Shown here: piece by piece, positions 20,096-30,691 of the stretch
How the letters are laid out: each line of letters opens with the position of its first letter
Numbering within the stretch: position 1 is the stretch's first letter
Assembly: GCF_033473495.1 (NCBI RefSeq)
Contig: NC_088939.1
Coordinates: 3,720,001 to 3,784,000, forward strand
Length of the DNA: 64,000 nt
From: Cercospora beticola
Taxonomy: Eukaryota > Ascomycota > Dothideomycetes > Mycosphaerellales > Mycosphaerellaceae
Direction of reading: 5' to 3'
The notes under the pieces: generated by a model
The model's database searches: none
What the model was told of the DNA's origin: nothing
The model's input: the letters and a program-made list of their open reading frames with translations, nothing else
Program-made: the position numbers and the translations under genes

Positions 20096-23004
20096 GATCC
20101 AGTCTGCAGTTCTGTTGTCAATGTCAGCATCAGGTCACCACCACGAGGCCGTTTCATCGTACGCAGCAGGCGAAACACGCAGAGTTCCTGTCGACCGTCG
20201 AAACTCACAGGCAGAGAAATGTTGATGGGGAGTGGAGAGTGGTCGCGCGCAGTCAGCCGGGCGGGCAGCACGAGCGACTACATTTTGCAGGTCATGCAAC
20301 GTCGGAGTACCAGCAGACTGGATCTCTTATTGCAAGTAGAGAAGCTCGCGTGCAAGGATGGCGAGGTGTAGGTCGAGTCGGCGCATCGGCCCAAGGCGAA
20401 ACGGCCATGGGTCGGCGGTGCAGTGCAGCGCAGTGCAGCACGGGGCTACTGCTTGCTGGGCGATGATGAGATGCTGCCGCCGCCGCCGCCGCTGCTGCTG
20501 GCCCGCCCACCCGCCGCCCGCCGCCCGCCGGCGGAGCTGCACTGGCCGACAGCATACACCTTGCAGCTAGCCGATCGCAGCCAGGCGTGCGCGCGTGGCC
20601 TCCGGATGTCAACAGGCAAGGATACCGGCAGACGAGCTAATTGCAGCCGCGCTGCGGCACACACCGGCCTCCTCCAAGCCTCCATCTCACCACGGCCAAT
20701 GCTCTGTCCGCGCTGCTCTGATGCGCGAGCCCTCGATACACGCCGCCGTGAAAATGACACGAACTGCGCTGCCCCGTGTGCATGATCGGCGAAGCTAGAA
20801 GCATGGTAGAATTCCGCACTCAGACCACTGCCGCTACAGTATGGTGCCAGGCCTCGCCGCCCAACGCCAGTCCTTCTCCAGCAATCACGGATCGCCTCGT
20901 TTGACTGCTGTTAGGACTGCACGTCTCCTGTCCATCGACCACATCGACCGTGTGCATTCAGCTCGCTGGGATTGGCAGAATCGTAGAAGCGATGGAACTA
21001 TTGTTGTCCTGGATGTCTCACCAGTATTTGCTAGGGTCTCTCCAGATCTGAAAGCGAGCCGTTCGTATACTAGGGCCACATGAAGCACCATCGGCAGCGT
21101 CACTCGGGCAGAGAGGGCTGAGTGCAGAGACTCATTCGCAGGCTACTCACAAGGCTCATTTCACTAGAAATGTGGAGGAGGGATAAGACATTGCGACTGA
21201 TGATTGCCGTCCACGATCTGACCACGACACAGACCAATGTACTTGCTACAAGCCTACAATGCAGTCATGTTAGTGAGTCCGTCCGGTGTACGATAGCGCG
21301 TCTCCCACACCCTGGCTCATTACCACGTGTTCAAGAGCCACTTCGTTTCTGCTAGCACCCTCTAGCAGCAGATTGACGAAGACGAACCCTGCACGAGCTG
21401 CCAAAAAGTGCTCAGTGCAAACAGCAATGTCTCATAGCACCAATATCATGAATTCCGTTCCTTATCTGTGCAGCCGTGATACGAAAGTTTCCACCTCCAT
21501 GACCTGACTCGAAAGAGCTCTTACTGCGCATGTGATGCTCCCCAAGATGGAAAACGCGAGGAACAGACTTTCTCGCCGACGGCCAAACGCCTGTCGGGTC
21601 CAATGTCGTTGATCGACCAAAAGCTTGCAAAAACGAACCCGCCGTGCTAAACGAAGATCCCAGTCAACGCGCATCGTCATCGCGCGAAAGAGATGCAGCA
21701 AGAAGCGCTAGAACAACACACAGTCCTGCCAGTGACCTGCGCTAGGCGAACGAATTGAATGCACACTCGCATGACATTGCTGTCACATGTGCAGTCGTTA
21801 TCGCTCAAGTCCGAAATTCATCATACATACACGATGAGGATCATCAGACTGCAAGCAAATACGATACGATGTACAGGTCGAAGCGAGCTTGGAGAAATTT
21901 CCCGGTTGTTCCTGGCGGACGAAGCCGTCCGGATTCTGGGCGTCAACCAACCACTATGTACCTCTCTCTGCCTGAATCGTCCGGCCGACGGCAGGTTGAG
22001 GAGAGAAAAGAGCTCCCTTGCAAACTGAATCTGTGCGGAAGCTCAGATCGACGAGCAACCCAGGACCTGAGCCACAAAGTTGTCAACGCCGTGATGAGAA
22101 TGGCGAGCAGTGCGATCGTGCGGTTGAGCAGTCTGGTCATCGTGATGGTGTGGTTGACATCCATGCGATCGCATTCAGGATTCACTAATAGTGCTGCAAT
22201 ATTAGTTCCTGCCGTCAAGACGCAGTGCGGGCCCTAGGTTCACAGACTGAGACATCAGCGGTCAGGATCCGAGCCAAGGTTGTTCGATAGAACTGCGAGT
22301 CCGGGTTTCCTCAAGGGGAAGTTGAACAGCAATAATATGTGATCATAATGCAAGTGGTCGTCGATGATTTGAGCAATTCGTACCTGCTATGCGGCACAGT
22401 CCTTGTAAGCGATCAGCGCACACATCGTCACATCCTTCCACTCCATGCTGTACGGGAAATGCCTGATCCTTCACGGCATTGACTCTGTCCACTGCAGCGT
22501 CGGCACACGGCGCGTGCCTTAGCAGGTCGTGAAGCTCCAGTAGGAATTACTTCCAGCTGAATTCCCCACATTCTGCATGCCTGCTTCCCCAATCCACACC
22601 ACCATTCGTTTCCTCAAACTGTCATTCGTTCTACCAAATGCTCACTTGCACAAGAACCGTGAAATTCAGCATCTCCTGCAGTGCTCGAGCAGGACATCTC
22701 TGCATTGGCGCGTAGCGGTCGTATGTCGGTAGAATTTCCGCTACTCGCATGGGAGTTTCTTGGTTAGAAGCCCATCATGCATGACATCGCGGACTCGGTC
22801 CCGGGGCATGCAGTGGCAAGCATGTCGAAGCCATCGAGGAGAGATGTGGTCGAAACGACGGGAGCGATGCAATGCTCTTCCCGAACATGGAACGTCCTTG
22901 TCGCTGACGTGCCAGCAAGATGTGTACTACCACATGAACTTGATATGCGAGTGGTGAGAGTAGTCGCAACCAGATGTTCTGCTTTGTGGAAGGCTCAGAC
23001 CATC
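20096..23004. other. 2.9-kb gap without a recognisable gene; GC-rich core
   Basis: No open frame here looks like a protein. The feature that stands out is a GC-rich patch at 20410-20560 with a CCG run (about 20471-20485), CTG triplets and CCGCCCGCC repeats, 300-450 bases upstream of the isochorismatase-AlkB start. It may be a CpG-rich promoter or the source of a long 5' leader. A GCAGTGCAGCG-type short direct repeat lies at 20418-20440. I cannot exclude a poorly conserved spliced gene or non-coding RNA between 21100 and 22900. Confidence 0.35.
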
Positions 23005-24303
23005 TCATCCAGCCTTCGCAAGCTCGCGCAGCCTTGCGCTGCTCTGTTCGACCCCTTCTTCGAAGCCAACGGCCCGAGCCAGGCTGATAGCCTCCTTGTA
23101 CTTCTTTCTCGCAAGATCAATGTCACTGCTCATCTCGGCAAATTCTCCTAGGTTGTGGGTCGCCACAGCACAGCCAATGTCACATTCTTCATTTCTTTCA
23201 GGCGCTGCAATTCCAGCTGCCACGTCCAGAGCCTTTTGTGCCCACCGTCTGGCGTTGTCGATCATATTCTCCCGCGAGGCGGCTGGTCCTGTAGGTCGCT
23301 CAGAGATGTTTTGTGAAGTCGCATATGCCTGTGCGGCTCGTGCTGCACCGGGGGACTGTTGCGCCAAGGAGGAAGCCAGATTGTTCATGAGGACCACTGT
23401 GTGACAGTCCTTTGTAGGATATAAGCTCAGAGCTTGAAGAAAGAGCGGCGTTGCAAGATAGTGCTGGCTCTTGGCCTCGTAGCTGTGAGCGAGTGCCTCT
23501 AGTGCCGCGCCAATCTGGTCGTTGCCCATCCATTCGCCTTCTTCTTCGTCCTTGACCTGGTTGCTCACACGTCTTTGCTGTTCTTTCAAGACCGTCTCTG
23601 CTGCCCAGACCAATCTCTCCTGGGCTGCATCTCGATCGTAGATCGCTGGGTGGCCGTACAGCTCACCCAGCTTCACAGATATGCCCACCGTCTTTGCCAG
23701 AACGCTTGTCCTCTTCTGCTTGTTGTGCTCGAGTTGTCCAAATTGCTCGAGCCACTCCAGATTGTTCGATCGTGTACGTTCCAGCACTTCGATGGCTTTC
23801 GACCACTGTTGTATGTCCTCGAGCAGCTTCGCGACCTGGATCTTGACGCCAATTATTTCATCCGAGAACGGGTCCATCTGAATCTCTTCCGCCTCGTGCA
23901 GAGCTTGCTTGTAGTATTTGAGCGCCTCTTTCGGTTGCAAGTCCGTATTGGTGTAGTACAATGCCCTGCGCAACTTCTTCGCCACCGGTTCTGGATACTT
24001 GTGGAAAGCTGCCAGAACGTAGGACTGATAGAGATAGTTTGCATACACGACGCTGCCAGCTCCGGCAAGGATAATTACTACTGCGAGTGCCACTGATATT
24101 GGATTCTGCTGTGTGAGGTTTCTGGCATTCTCCATGAAAGAGGCCTGCCGTCTCTGCTGGCCATGTTGCAACGGAGTGCGTCGGAGAGCGTGCTGTGGCC
24201 GGAGCTGCGTTCGCGCAGAGACACGGTGTAAATTTCGTGCTTGACCAGATATTTGTCCAGCTGCCTGCCGCAATGGCAGTCGCAGCAGAGGTCGTCCAGA
24301 CAT
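23005..24303 (-). CDS. Mgr3-like mitochondrial inner-membrane TPR protein
   Basis: Intronless, 432 residues, ATG at 24303. The N-terminus is basic and rich in R, Q, S and H, typical of a mitochondrial presequence. A transmembrane helix follows at about 70-92 (ISVALAVVIILAGAGSVVYA). The remainder is TPR-like helical repeats: KLRRALYYTNTDLQPKEALK, YYKQALHEAEEI, ALEALAHSYEAKSQHYLATP, and near the end HNLGEFAEMSSDIDLARKKY. In yeast Mgr3 works with Mgr1 as a substrate adaptor of the i-AAA protease Yme1 in the inner membrane. Identification rests on presequence, helix and TPR order together. It is divergent from the SRAP gene, with 180 bp between the two start codons. Confidence 0.75.
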   Translation of the reverse strand: MSGRPLLRLPLRQAAGQISGQARNLHRVSARTQLRPQHALRRTPLQHGQQRRQASFMENARNLTQQNPISVALAVVIILAGAGSVVYANYLYQSYVLAAFHKYPEPVAKKLRRALYYTNTDLQPKEALKYYKQALHEAEEIQMDPFSDEIIGVKIQVAKLLEDIQQWSKAIEVLERTRSNNLEWLEQFGQLEHNKQKRTSVLAKTVGISVKLGELYGHPAIYDRDAAQERLVWAAETVLKEQQRRVSNQVKDEEEGEWMGNDQIGAALEALAHSYEAKSQHYLATPLFLQALSLYPTKDCHTVVLMNNLASSLAQQSPGAARAAQAYATSQNISERPTGPAASRENMIDNARRWAQKALDVAAGIAAPERNEECDIGCAVATHNLGEFAEMSSDIDLARKKYKEAISLARAVGFEEGVEQSSARLRELAKAG

Positions 24304-24483
24304 GATGGCGATGGAAGTGGTCAGGCAATGGATGAGACGAGAAGTCGATCAAATTTCCAGGGACTTGCGCGGAGCTGCAGCCATTGATGACGACAACGCG
24401 TTCAACTGCGCGTCTTCCTGCTGCAGCCTTGCCACTTCGTAGAATTCACATGCAGCGACAGTTCACATCGCAGAATCATCGCC
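24304..24483. promoter_or_regulatory. Bidirectional promoter, Mgr3-like / SRAP
   Basis: Only 180 bp separate the two divergent start codons, so both promoters must lie here or inside the 5' leaders. No TATA box is evident. Confidence 0.5.
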
Positions 24484-25836
24484 ATGTGCGGCCGCTACGC
24501 CATGTCGTGGCATCCGTCGCGGGTCCGGCGGCATTTCGCTGAGCAAAACATGCCTGTCGACGATGCTCCACCCGACGATGACGGGCGTCTCAGGCAGAGT
24601 TACAACTTCGCTCCCGGCTACCACGGACTCATCTACCGAGCCGACACTGCACCCCGAAACAACGGCGCCGGTAACGACGACGACGCCGAGAATGGCCAAG
24701 ATGGCAGCGAAGCCTCTCCAAACAAGACAAGTTCGTCGCAGACTGCAGCCCAAGCACCCAAGTACAAGCTCCAGGCCGCCAAATGGGGGCTCGTGCCCTT
24801 CTGGACCAAGCGACAGCCCGACTATGGCAGCCAGATGAAGACCATCAATTGTAGGGACGACAGTCTGATTGAGAATCGAGGCATGTGGAATACCATGAAG
24901 CAGCGAAAGCGCTGTATCGTGGTTGCCGAAGGCTTCTACGAGTGGTTGAAAAAGAACAATGGCAAGGAAAAGATACCACATTTCATGAAGCGCAAAGATG
25001 GTCGTCTGATGTGCTTCGCTGGTCTGTGGGACATGGTCCAGTACGAAGGCAGCGACGAGAAGTTATACACGTATACCATCATCACGACGGATTCAAACAA
25101 GCAGCTCAAATTCCTGCACGATCGTATGCCGGTCATCTTCGAGCCTGGCAGTGACGAGCTGAAGGCCTGGCTTGACCCGAATCTCATCGGCTGGAATAAA
25201 GAACTGCAGAGCATGCTGAAGCCATATGAAGGCGAACTCGAATGCTACCCTGTTGATCAGGCCGTCGGTAAGGTTGGTAACAATAGTCCTCAATTTATTA
25301 TCCCTGTCAACAGCGCCGAGAACAAAAAGAATATTGCAAACTTCTTTGGCAATCAGAAGGCGACTGCGAAGGATATGGCGGCCAAAGCTGAAGCCGCGCG
25401 TTCTCTGAAGGAAGCAGATGAGAATAAGCACGAGGATGAAGACAGAGTTACCACGTTCAAAGTGGAAAACACGGAGGACAACGCTCCTCTCCCGAAACCC
25501 AAGGAGGAGAGCGAACGAGACTTGTCTCAGAAGATTAAAGCAGACACAGCTGAGCTCGACGATAAGGATATGATCGAAGCTGCGGATGAGCAGGTGGAAA
25601 GGGGCATCAAGCGCGAGATCTCTGAGGTGGACGACGCGTCTCTACTTGCGGCAGTCGAAAGCCCTGTCAAGAAAGCAATCAAGGTCGAACATGCTACCCC
25701 GTCCCCAGCAAAGAGCGTCACTGGTAAAGGTGCTAATAGCAGGAAACCCAGAAGCGCTACCTCAAACAATACGATCGCGAAAACACCGGACAAAAATGCA
25801 AATGCAAAGATTACCAGCTTTTTCGGTGGCAAGTGA
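24484..25836 (+). CDS. SRAP-domain abasic-site crosslinking protein (HMCES/YedK family)
   Basis: Intronless, 450 residues. SRAP proteins form a covalent thiazolidine link between Cys2 and abasic sites in single-stranded DNA, shielding them at replication forks. Cys2 is exposed by Met removal (MCGRYAM). Other active-site landmarks are SYNFAPGYHG, a second block AAKWGLVPFW, AEGFYEW with the catalytic Glu, and HDRMPVIFE with the conserved His. The catalytic domain ends near residue 280. The remaining acidic and lysine-rich tail (EDNAPLPKPKEE, KREISEVDDAS) ends KITSFFGGK, which resembles a PCNA-interacting IxxFF box, although the leading Gln is missing. Fungal and animal members are longer than bacterial YedK because of such tails. 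Start chosen because the Met-Cys pair must be terminal. Confidence 0.92.
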   Translation: MCGRYAMSWHPSRVRRHFAEQNMPVDDAPPDDDGRLRQSYNFAPGYHGLIYRADTAPRNNGAGNDDDAENGQDGSEASPNKTSSSQTAAQAPKYKLQAAKWGLVPFWTKRQPDYGSQMKTINCRDDSLIENRGMWNTMKQRKRCIVVAEGFYEWLKKNNGKEKIPHFMKRKDGRLMCFAGLWDMVQYEGSDEKLYTYTIITTDSNKQLKFLHDRMPVIFEPGSDELKAWLDPNLIGWNKELQSMLKPYEGELECYPVDQAVGKVGNNSPQFIIPVNSAENKKNIANFFGNQKATAKDMAAKAEAARSLKEADENKHEDEDRVTTFKVENTEDNAPLPKPKEESERDLSQKIKADTAELDDKDMIEAADEQVERGIKREISEVDDASLLAAVESPVKKAIKVEHATPSPAKSVTGKGANSRKPRSATSNNTIAKTPDKNANAKITSFFGGK

Positions 25837-26732
25837 GGATTTTGGGGGGCCGCTCGTAGAGCACCTGCCCAAATGACAACAAGTCTTCGATCGGCACACA
25901 TTGAGTGCTTGCGACGCAAGAATAATCTTCCAGGAATCCTGCGGGGAACGGAAAATCGGCAGTGCTGTATGACAGCGACCTCAATGTGACTGCCCCTTTG
26001 CGGATCAAACAGAGCTCGTGATCGTTCGAAGACCAATTGAACGGCCAGACTGTCATCATTGATATATCGTCGAACTTGCGATATATTAATGGTGGACAAT
26101 GAAGCTCGTTTAGTGTGGCCATGCGCAACGAACGTGCACGCCGGAAATCTAAGCAACAAAATTTGCTCACGCTGCTCCCTCCTCGGAGTTCCAATTTATG
26201 GAAGATTGCATGCGAGGCGCCTTCGTACAAGTCATTCTCACGTCTGAATTGGTACTGTATCGTCAAACTGTTGACGTCGGTCAGTTGCGTCCTGACCCAC
26301 ATCCCTGTCCCCCCAATTCGGCTAATGTTCCGTAGTTCGCTTGCCACGCCCATCGACTCGTTTCACATAGAAGCGCGCAGTCTTAGATTTCCACCTTTGA
26401 GGTTCTCGACCGAAGGATGCTCGACTACGACGCCTCTGCTCCACAGCAATATGTATTCCACCGCTCATATCGAGCCGGAAAAATCGGCCACGCCTGGCCG
26501 AAGCGACCTCCTGCCCCAGAACAGGTCGGTTGCTGCAGAACCTATATACAATATATAGGGCCAAGTCTGTCAAGCTCTGTCAAGCACTCGCCTCTGTCTC
26601 TTGTTTACACGCGCACCCAATCCGCAAGGCTGGTCCAACTCCATTCACTCACTCCTTCCGAAGCTTCTTTCCACTTCCAAGCTTTCCCTACGCTCCTTAT
26701 CACAGACCCTGGTGGTTTTTCAGAAATCAAAA
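25837..26732. other. Intergenic, upstream of the polygalacturonase gene
   Basis: Contains a TATA-like CTATATACAATATATAGG at about 26540, roughly 190 bases before the polygalacturonase ATG, and pyrimidine-rich sequence typical of fungal transcription starts at 26640-26700. No gene was recognised. Confidence 0.4.
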
Positions 26733-28013
26733 ATGGTTTGCCAGAAGACGATCGCCTCGCTGCTCCTCGGAGCCGGCCTTGCTGCTGCTCTGCCAGCACT
26801 CAAGCCAACGAGTATCAGCAACACAAGCAGCTACGCTAGCACCGGTTGCACGTTTACAGATGCAGCAGCTGCAAAGGCTTCGAAGACTGCTTGCTCGTAA
26901 GCGATACATGAAACGAGCGATCCGAACTGTCGCGGTAGCTAATGTCTCGTCGCAGCAACATCATTCTCAAGGACATCGCCGTCCCAGCCGGTGTAACCCT
27001 TGACTTGGAAGGCCTCAACAAAGGAACTACTGTTGGTGTCACCAAAATGCATCAAATTGTTGTAGCTCTAATGGAGTATAGGTTACCTTCGAAGGCACCA
27101 CTACCTTTGGCTACAAAGAATGGGCAGGTCCCCTGATCAGCGTCTCTGGTACTGGAATCCAGGTTATTGGTGCTTCTGGCCATGTCATTGATGGTAACGG
27201 CGCCAAGTGGTGGGATGGCAAGGGCAGCAACGGAGGCAAGACAAAGCCAAAGTTCTTCGCCGCTCACAAGATGATCGACTCTACGATCTCGGGCTTGAAC
27301 ATCAAGAACTACCCAGTTCAGTGCTTCTCTGTCAACCAGTGCCAAAACATCAACTTGAAGGACATCACGCTTGACAACTCTGCCGCTGGTGATCTCGGAC
27401 ACAACACAGGTGAGTCAATCCATGTGATAACGCTGAGAAGGTCAACTGACATGAATGTGAAAAAACAGACGCCTTCGATGTTGGGTCAAGCACCGGCGTG
27501 CACTTCACGAATGCCAACGTGAAGAACCAAGATGACTGCCTCGCCATCAACTCCGGATCCGACATAACTTTCACCGGTGGCACTTGCTCTGGCGGTCATG
27601 GTCTCTCCATCGGCTCAGTCGGCGGCCGCTCAGACAACGACGTCACGAACGTCGTGATCAGTAACTCAACTATCTCCGACTCCGACAACGGTGTCCGCAT
27701 CAAGACCGTCTACGATGCTACTGGATCTGTCCAGAACATCACATACTCTGACATCACGCTCAAGAACATCGCCAAGTATGGTATTGTCATCGAGCAGGAC
27801 TACGAGAACGGCTCGCCAACTGGCACCCCAACGTCAGGAGTTCCGATCACCGATGTGACTATCAAGAATGTCAAGGGCACTGTTGCGGAGAAGGGAACGG
27901 AGGTGTATCTCCTTTGCGCCTCGTGCTCGAACTGGACTTGGGAGGGTGTTGCGATCACTGGTGGAGAGAAGAGCACAAAGTGCAAGGGAGTTCCATCGGG
28001 CGCTTCGTGCTAG
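26733..28013 (+). CDS. Endopolygalacturonase, GH28, secreted
   Basis: Four exons (26733-26896, 26956-27031, 27082-27409, 27469-28013) give 370 residues, the usual size. Introns are 59, 50 and 59 bp; the second uses a non-consensus GTTGGT donor but restores [17 protein letters not shown]. The enzyme hydrolyses alpha-1,4-galacturonan in pectin outside the cell. A signal peptide ([21 protein letters not shown]) precedes a propeptide-like stretch. All four GH28 signatures are present: NTD in GHNTDAFDV, DD in [11 protein letters not shown] in [12 protein letters not shown] and RIK in GVRIKTVYD. The last exon ends with the paired-cysteine motif CASCSNW. Probable role in plant cell-wall breakdown. 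Confidence 0.95.
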
Positions 28014-28490
28014 ATGCTCTCCGGTAGGAAGAGCATGCCGATTGACATCTTGTCATAAGGGCGGAGTTATTGGTGCGGCAACGCAACCCTCTGAGAGATT
28101 CCGCGGCCCTGTGCCGTGTTCTTCTTAGCCAGAGGGTGACGAGCCAGCTGCGAAACGTGGCGAACAAGCGAGAAATACATTCGAGGTAGCAAATCTATTG
28201 CATGCTTGGCCTCACAGTATACATACACTATCGTCGTATTCACCTCTGGTTTCAAGCTCGACAGGGGTATCGTATTTGATGCTGGTCAGTTTGCATGTGA
28301 TCGAGTGTGACGTAAGCAGCAGCACAACATGGACTGCTGGTACATGTACAACAACGATTTGCATAGTTTTCCAAATCGTTGTTCAACATGCTTGAAACTG
28401 GCTTCCAGGGCGTACGAGTCTCTCGTGTCCAGAATTAGGCAACGCCAAGGCCGCAGCAGGCAGTGAGGAGGGCGCAGCTGCCTAGCACAG

Positions 28491-28500
28491 CTATATAAGG
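28491..28500 (+). promoter_or_regulatory. TATA box of the SIMPL-domain gene
   Basis: CTATATAAGG lies 161 bases before the preferred ATG at 28661. An RNA starting about 30 bases downstream would begin near 28525, at or beyond the upstream in-frame ATG at 28523, which favours the later start. The rest of 28014-28490 shows nothing. Confidence 0.5.
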
Positions 28501-28660
28501 CACTTGATATGCATCCTCGCAGATGGAACAATCAGAGATTCGACAAAGACAGATAGCATTCTCCCAACGGGAGCAGGCCGCCGCATACGCTCGCGCTGCA
28601 ACCCGACCAGAACCATCACCCTTCTTTTGGCTCCCATTGCAAGCCACATTGCGAGCCACC

Positions 28661-29470
28661 ATGTCCCCCCAAGCGGTCAACCCCAATGTATTCCAGCTCC
28701 TGGTAACTGGCAAAGCCGAAATTCCACACCCCGCCGAACGAGCTTTGATCAACGTGTCCGTCTCAAGCTCCGGGAACAAGAAAGCCGTGGTGTCAGAAGA
28801 AGTCCTCACGACAGCTCGACACATCGAAGCGCTACTCCGACCTCTCTGTCCCAAAGACGAGAGCCAGGAAGCCAAAACTGCAGCTCCCTTGGCCCACTGG
28901 TCCAAAACCTCACTGAGCTCGACATCATACGTTCCCTACAATCACAAGAATCCCGATAAAGAACTTTCCCGTATCTACAACGCAAGCGTGAACTTCGATA
29001 TCCGATTTCGAGATTTTGTTGCTCTGGGCTCATTCGGCACGAAACTATCTAGTTTGGCTCATGTCGAAGTGCAGAATATCAATTGGATCCTGACAGAGGC
29101 GACGCTTAAATCATTCAAATCGCAATTGAGAAAGGAAGCTACACAGGACGCAATCCAGAAGGCGAAGGACTATTGTGAGGTGCTTGGATGTACGAATGTG
29201 AGGCCGATTGAGTTACAAGAAGGCGATGCGAGAGATGTCATGAGCTCTGGATGGGGAAGTTCTGGTGCTGCGGCAGCGAGAGGCGGGGGACTGTTTGGCT
29301 CGGGCCCTGGGGCTATGGCTTCGATGAGCATGCAGAGTGCCCCGGCTGCGAGAAGGGCGGGACCGCAGGCTGGTGAGCAGGTGCAAGCGGAGGACTTGAG
29401 TTTCGATGCCCAGGAAGTGAAGATGGCGATGGATGTCACCGTGAAGTTCCATGCGGATCATGCTGTGTAG
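28661..29470 (+). CDS. SIMPL (DUF541) domain protein
   Basis: Intronless, 269 residues from the ATG at 28661, which sits in the ideal context GCCACCATG. The SIMPL fold occurs in bacterial periplasmic proteins and in animal IRAK1BP1. The fungal role is unknown. Core features are FQLLVTGKAEIPHPAERALI near the start, a strand pair NASVNFDIRFRDF, the helix KSFKSQLRKEATQDAIQKAK and then GCTNVRPIEL. A Gly/Ala/Ser-rich loop (residues about 195-225) precedes the closing strand VKMAMDVTVKFHADHAV. No signal peptide is visible from this start. The in-frame ATG at 28523 would add 46 residues. Confidence 0.75.
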   Translation: MSPQAVNPNVFQLLVTGKAEIPHPAERALINVSVSSSGNKKAVVSEEVLTTARHIEALLRPLCPKDESQEAKTAAPLAHWSKTSLSSTSYVPYNHKNPDKELSRIYNASVNFDIRFRDFVALGSFGTKLSSLAHVEVQNINWILTEATLKSFKSQLRKEATQDAIQKAKDYCEVLGCTNVRPIELQEGDARDVMSSGWGSSGAAAARGGGLFGSGPGAMASMSMQSAPAARRAGPQAGEQVQAEDLSFDAQEVKMAMDVTVKFHADHAV

Positions 29471-29591
29471 AGAGTGGCTTTGCAGCGTACCTTTGTCCAG
29501 GATTGAAATGGTGTGAGCGCGAAACATAGTTCAGAGCCTCTGTAGTAGCTGTACACATTCTTACACCGTACCGTTGACATGCATCTGCTCA

Positions 29592-30515
29592 CTATCGGCC
29601 CCTCTGACCCATTTGCTTCTTTCCCATTTTGCCTGCAGGTAATGGCTTCTTCGCCTCGGCCATCACGGCCTCCTCCGCCTGTTTTAACTTGATTTGCCTG
29701 TCAGCCTCAATGGCAGCCGCACCAGACACGATTTGCCCTTCTTCCACCTTCCTGCCCTCTGCCAGCAATGCTTTCCTCCGCTCCTTATCCAGTTGATGCC
29801 TCCTCCTTTCCGTCATCCTCCATTCCTCCGGAAACTGCATCCTCTTCTTGAATTTGTGATGTCTCGTGTCCAATGGTACATCCTCAAACGAATCCGTCTC
29901 CAAATCTTTCGCTTCCGCAATCAATTTGTCCACCGTATCCGCAAGATATCGCTTATTCTGCGCAATCGTCTCGAAGCTCTCGCAGCTCATCTTGAACTGC
30001 TTCGTCTCCGGGTTGTATCGGCTTCCAGCCAATTTCTTGAGTTTCTCTGTCTCTTTTGGTCCAAGCCCGAGATGCTTCACTTTGAATTCTACAACCACTT
30101 TTCGCGACGCCGGATGCGATTCTGAGAAATAAGTGGTGTAGCGCCAACGCAGGGGTGTCTTATCTGCGGTTCGCTCGGCTCGGACGAAGGGTTTGGCGTG
30201 TTGGGCAAGGAATGGCATTTCCCATGCTGCGAGGCGCATCATTTCTCGGAGTTCGCGATGTTGGTCGAGTTCGGCGTGGGCTGCGGAGGATAACTCAGAT
30301 TCTACAGGCAGATTCTCGTCGAGCGCTTCGAGGTAGGTGTCCAGGTCGTTCTCGACTAGCTCCTGCTGGGCCATGGCGCGGGAGGTCTGGGAAAGAGGGC
30401 GGCATTGGTGCCATTGTGCATTTCGAGGGAGGCTCGCACGCGATGCTGATGGGCCCGTCCATCTCGAGGTAGTTTGAGTCGCCTGTCGGCAGACTCGTTT
30501 CAATGGTGCCGCCAT
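29592..30515 (-). CDS. RSM24: Mitochondrial small-subunit ribosomal protein Rsm24/mS35
   Basis: Intronless, about 307 residues from the ATG at 30515 (an upstream in-frame ATG at 30554 would add 13). A basic Arg/Ser/Thr-rich presequence (APLKRVCRQATQTTSRWTGP) targets it to mitochondria. The mature protein contains the MRP-S28 domain: RRLAAWEMPFLAQHAKPF-type text, RWRYTTYFSESHPASRKVVV and EFKVKHLGLGPKETEKLKKL, then AGSRYNPETKQFKMSCESF. It is a component of the 37S mitoribosome. The C-terminus is a Lys/Arg/Glu-rich helix extension. Divergent from ALG13 with fewer than 180 bases between starts. Confidence 0.85.
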   Translation of the reverse strand: MAAPLKRVCRQATQTTSRWTGPSASRASLPRNAQWHQCRPLSQTSRAMAQQELVENDLDTYLEALDENLPVESELSSAAHAELDQHRELREMMRLAAWEMPFLAQHAKPFVRAERTADKTPLRWRYTTYFSESHPASRKVVVEFKVKHLGLGPKETEKLKKLAGSRYNPETKQFKMSCESFETIAQNKRYLADTVDKLIAEAKDLETDSFEDVPLDTRHHKFKKRMQFPEEWRMTERRRHQLDKERRKALLAEGRKVEEGQIVSGAAAIEADRQIKLKQAEEAVMAEAKKPLPAGKMGKKQMGQRGR

Positions 30516-30691
30516 GATATGAGAATGGAGAGTAGATGAGTGCCAGATGCTCATCACTTGGCTTCACTTCCGCGTGCCAAGACCAAGACCTCCGCGTTCG
30601 CCGCATTGACGACCCTTGCGTACATGCACCTCACCCACAGCCCTTCCTTCCTCCGCGACAGTATGTAGACACGGCACAGTGTTCTTTTGCA
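30516..30691. promoter_or_regulatory. Bidirectional promoter, RSM24 / ALG13
   Basis: About 176 bp between divergent start codons. No TATA box; the sequence is mixed in composition. Two housekeeping genes share it. Confidence 0.45.

Noticed and set aside
21755..22237. 160-codon open frame in the 2.9-kb gap
   Set aside because: No motif, no fold pattern, and overlapping frames of similar length on both strands suggest chance.
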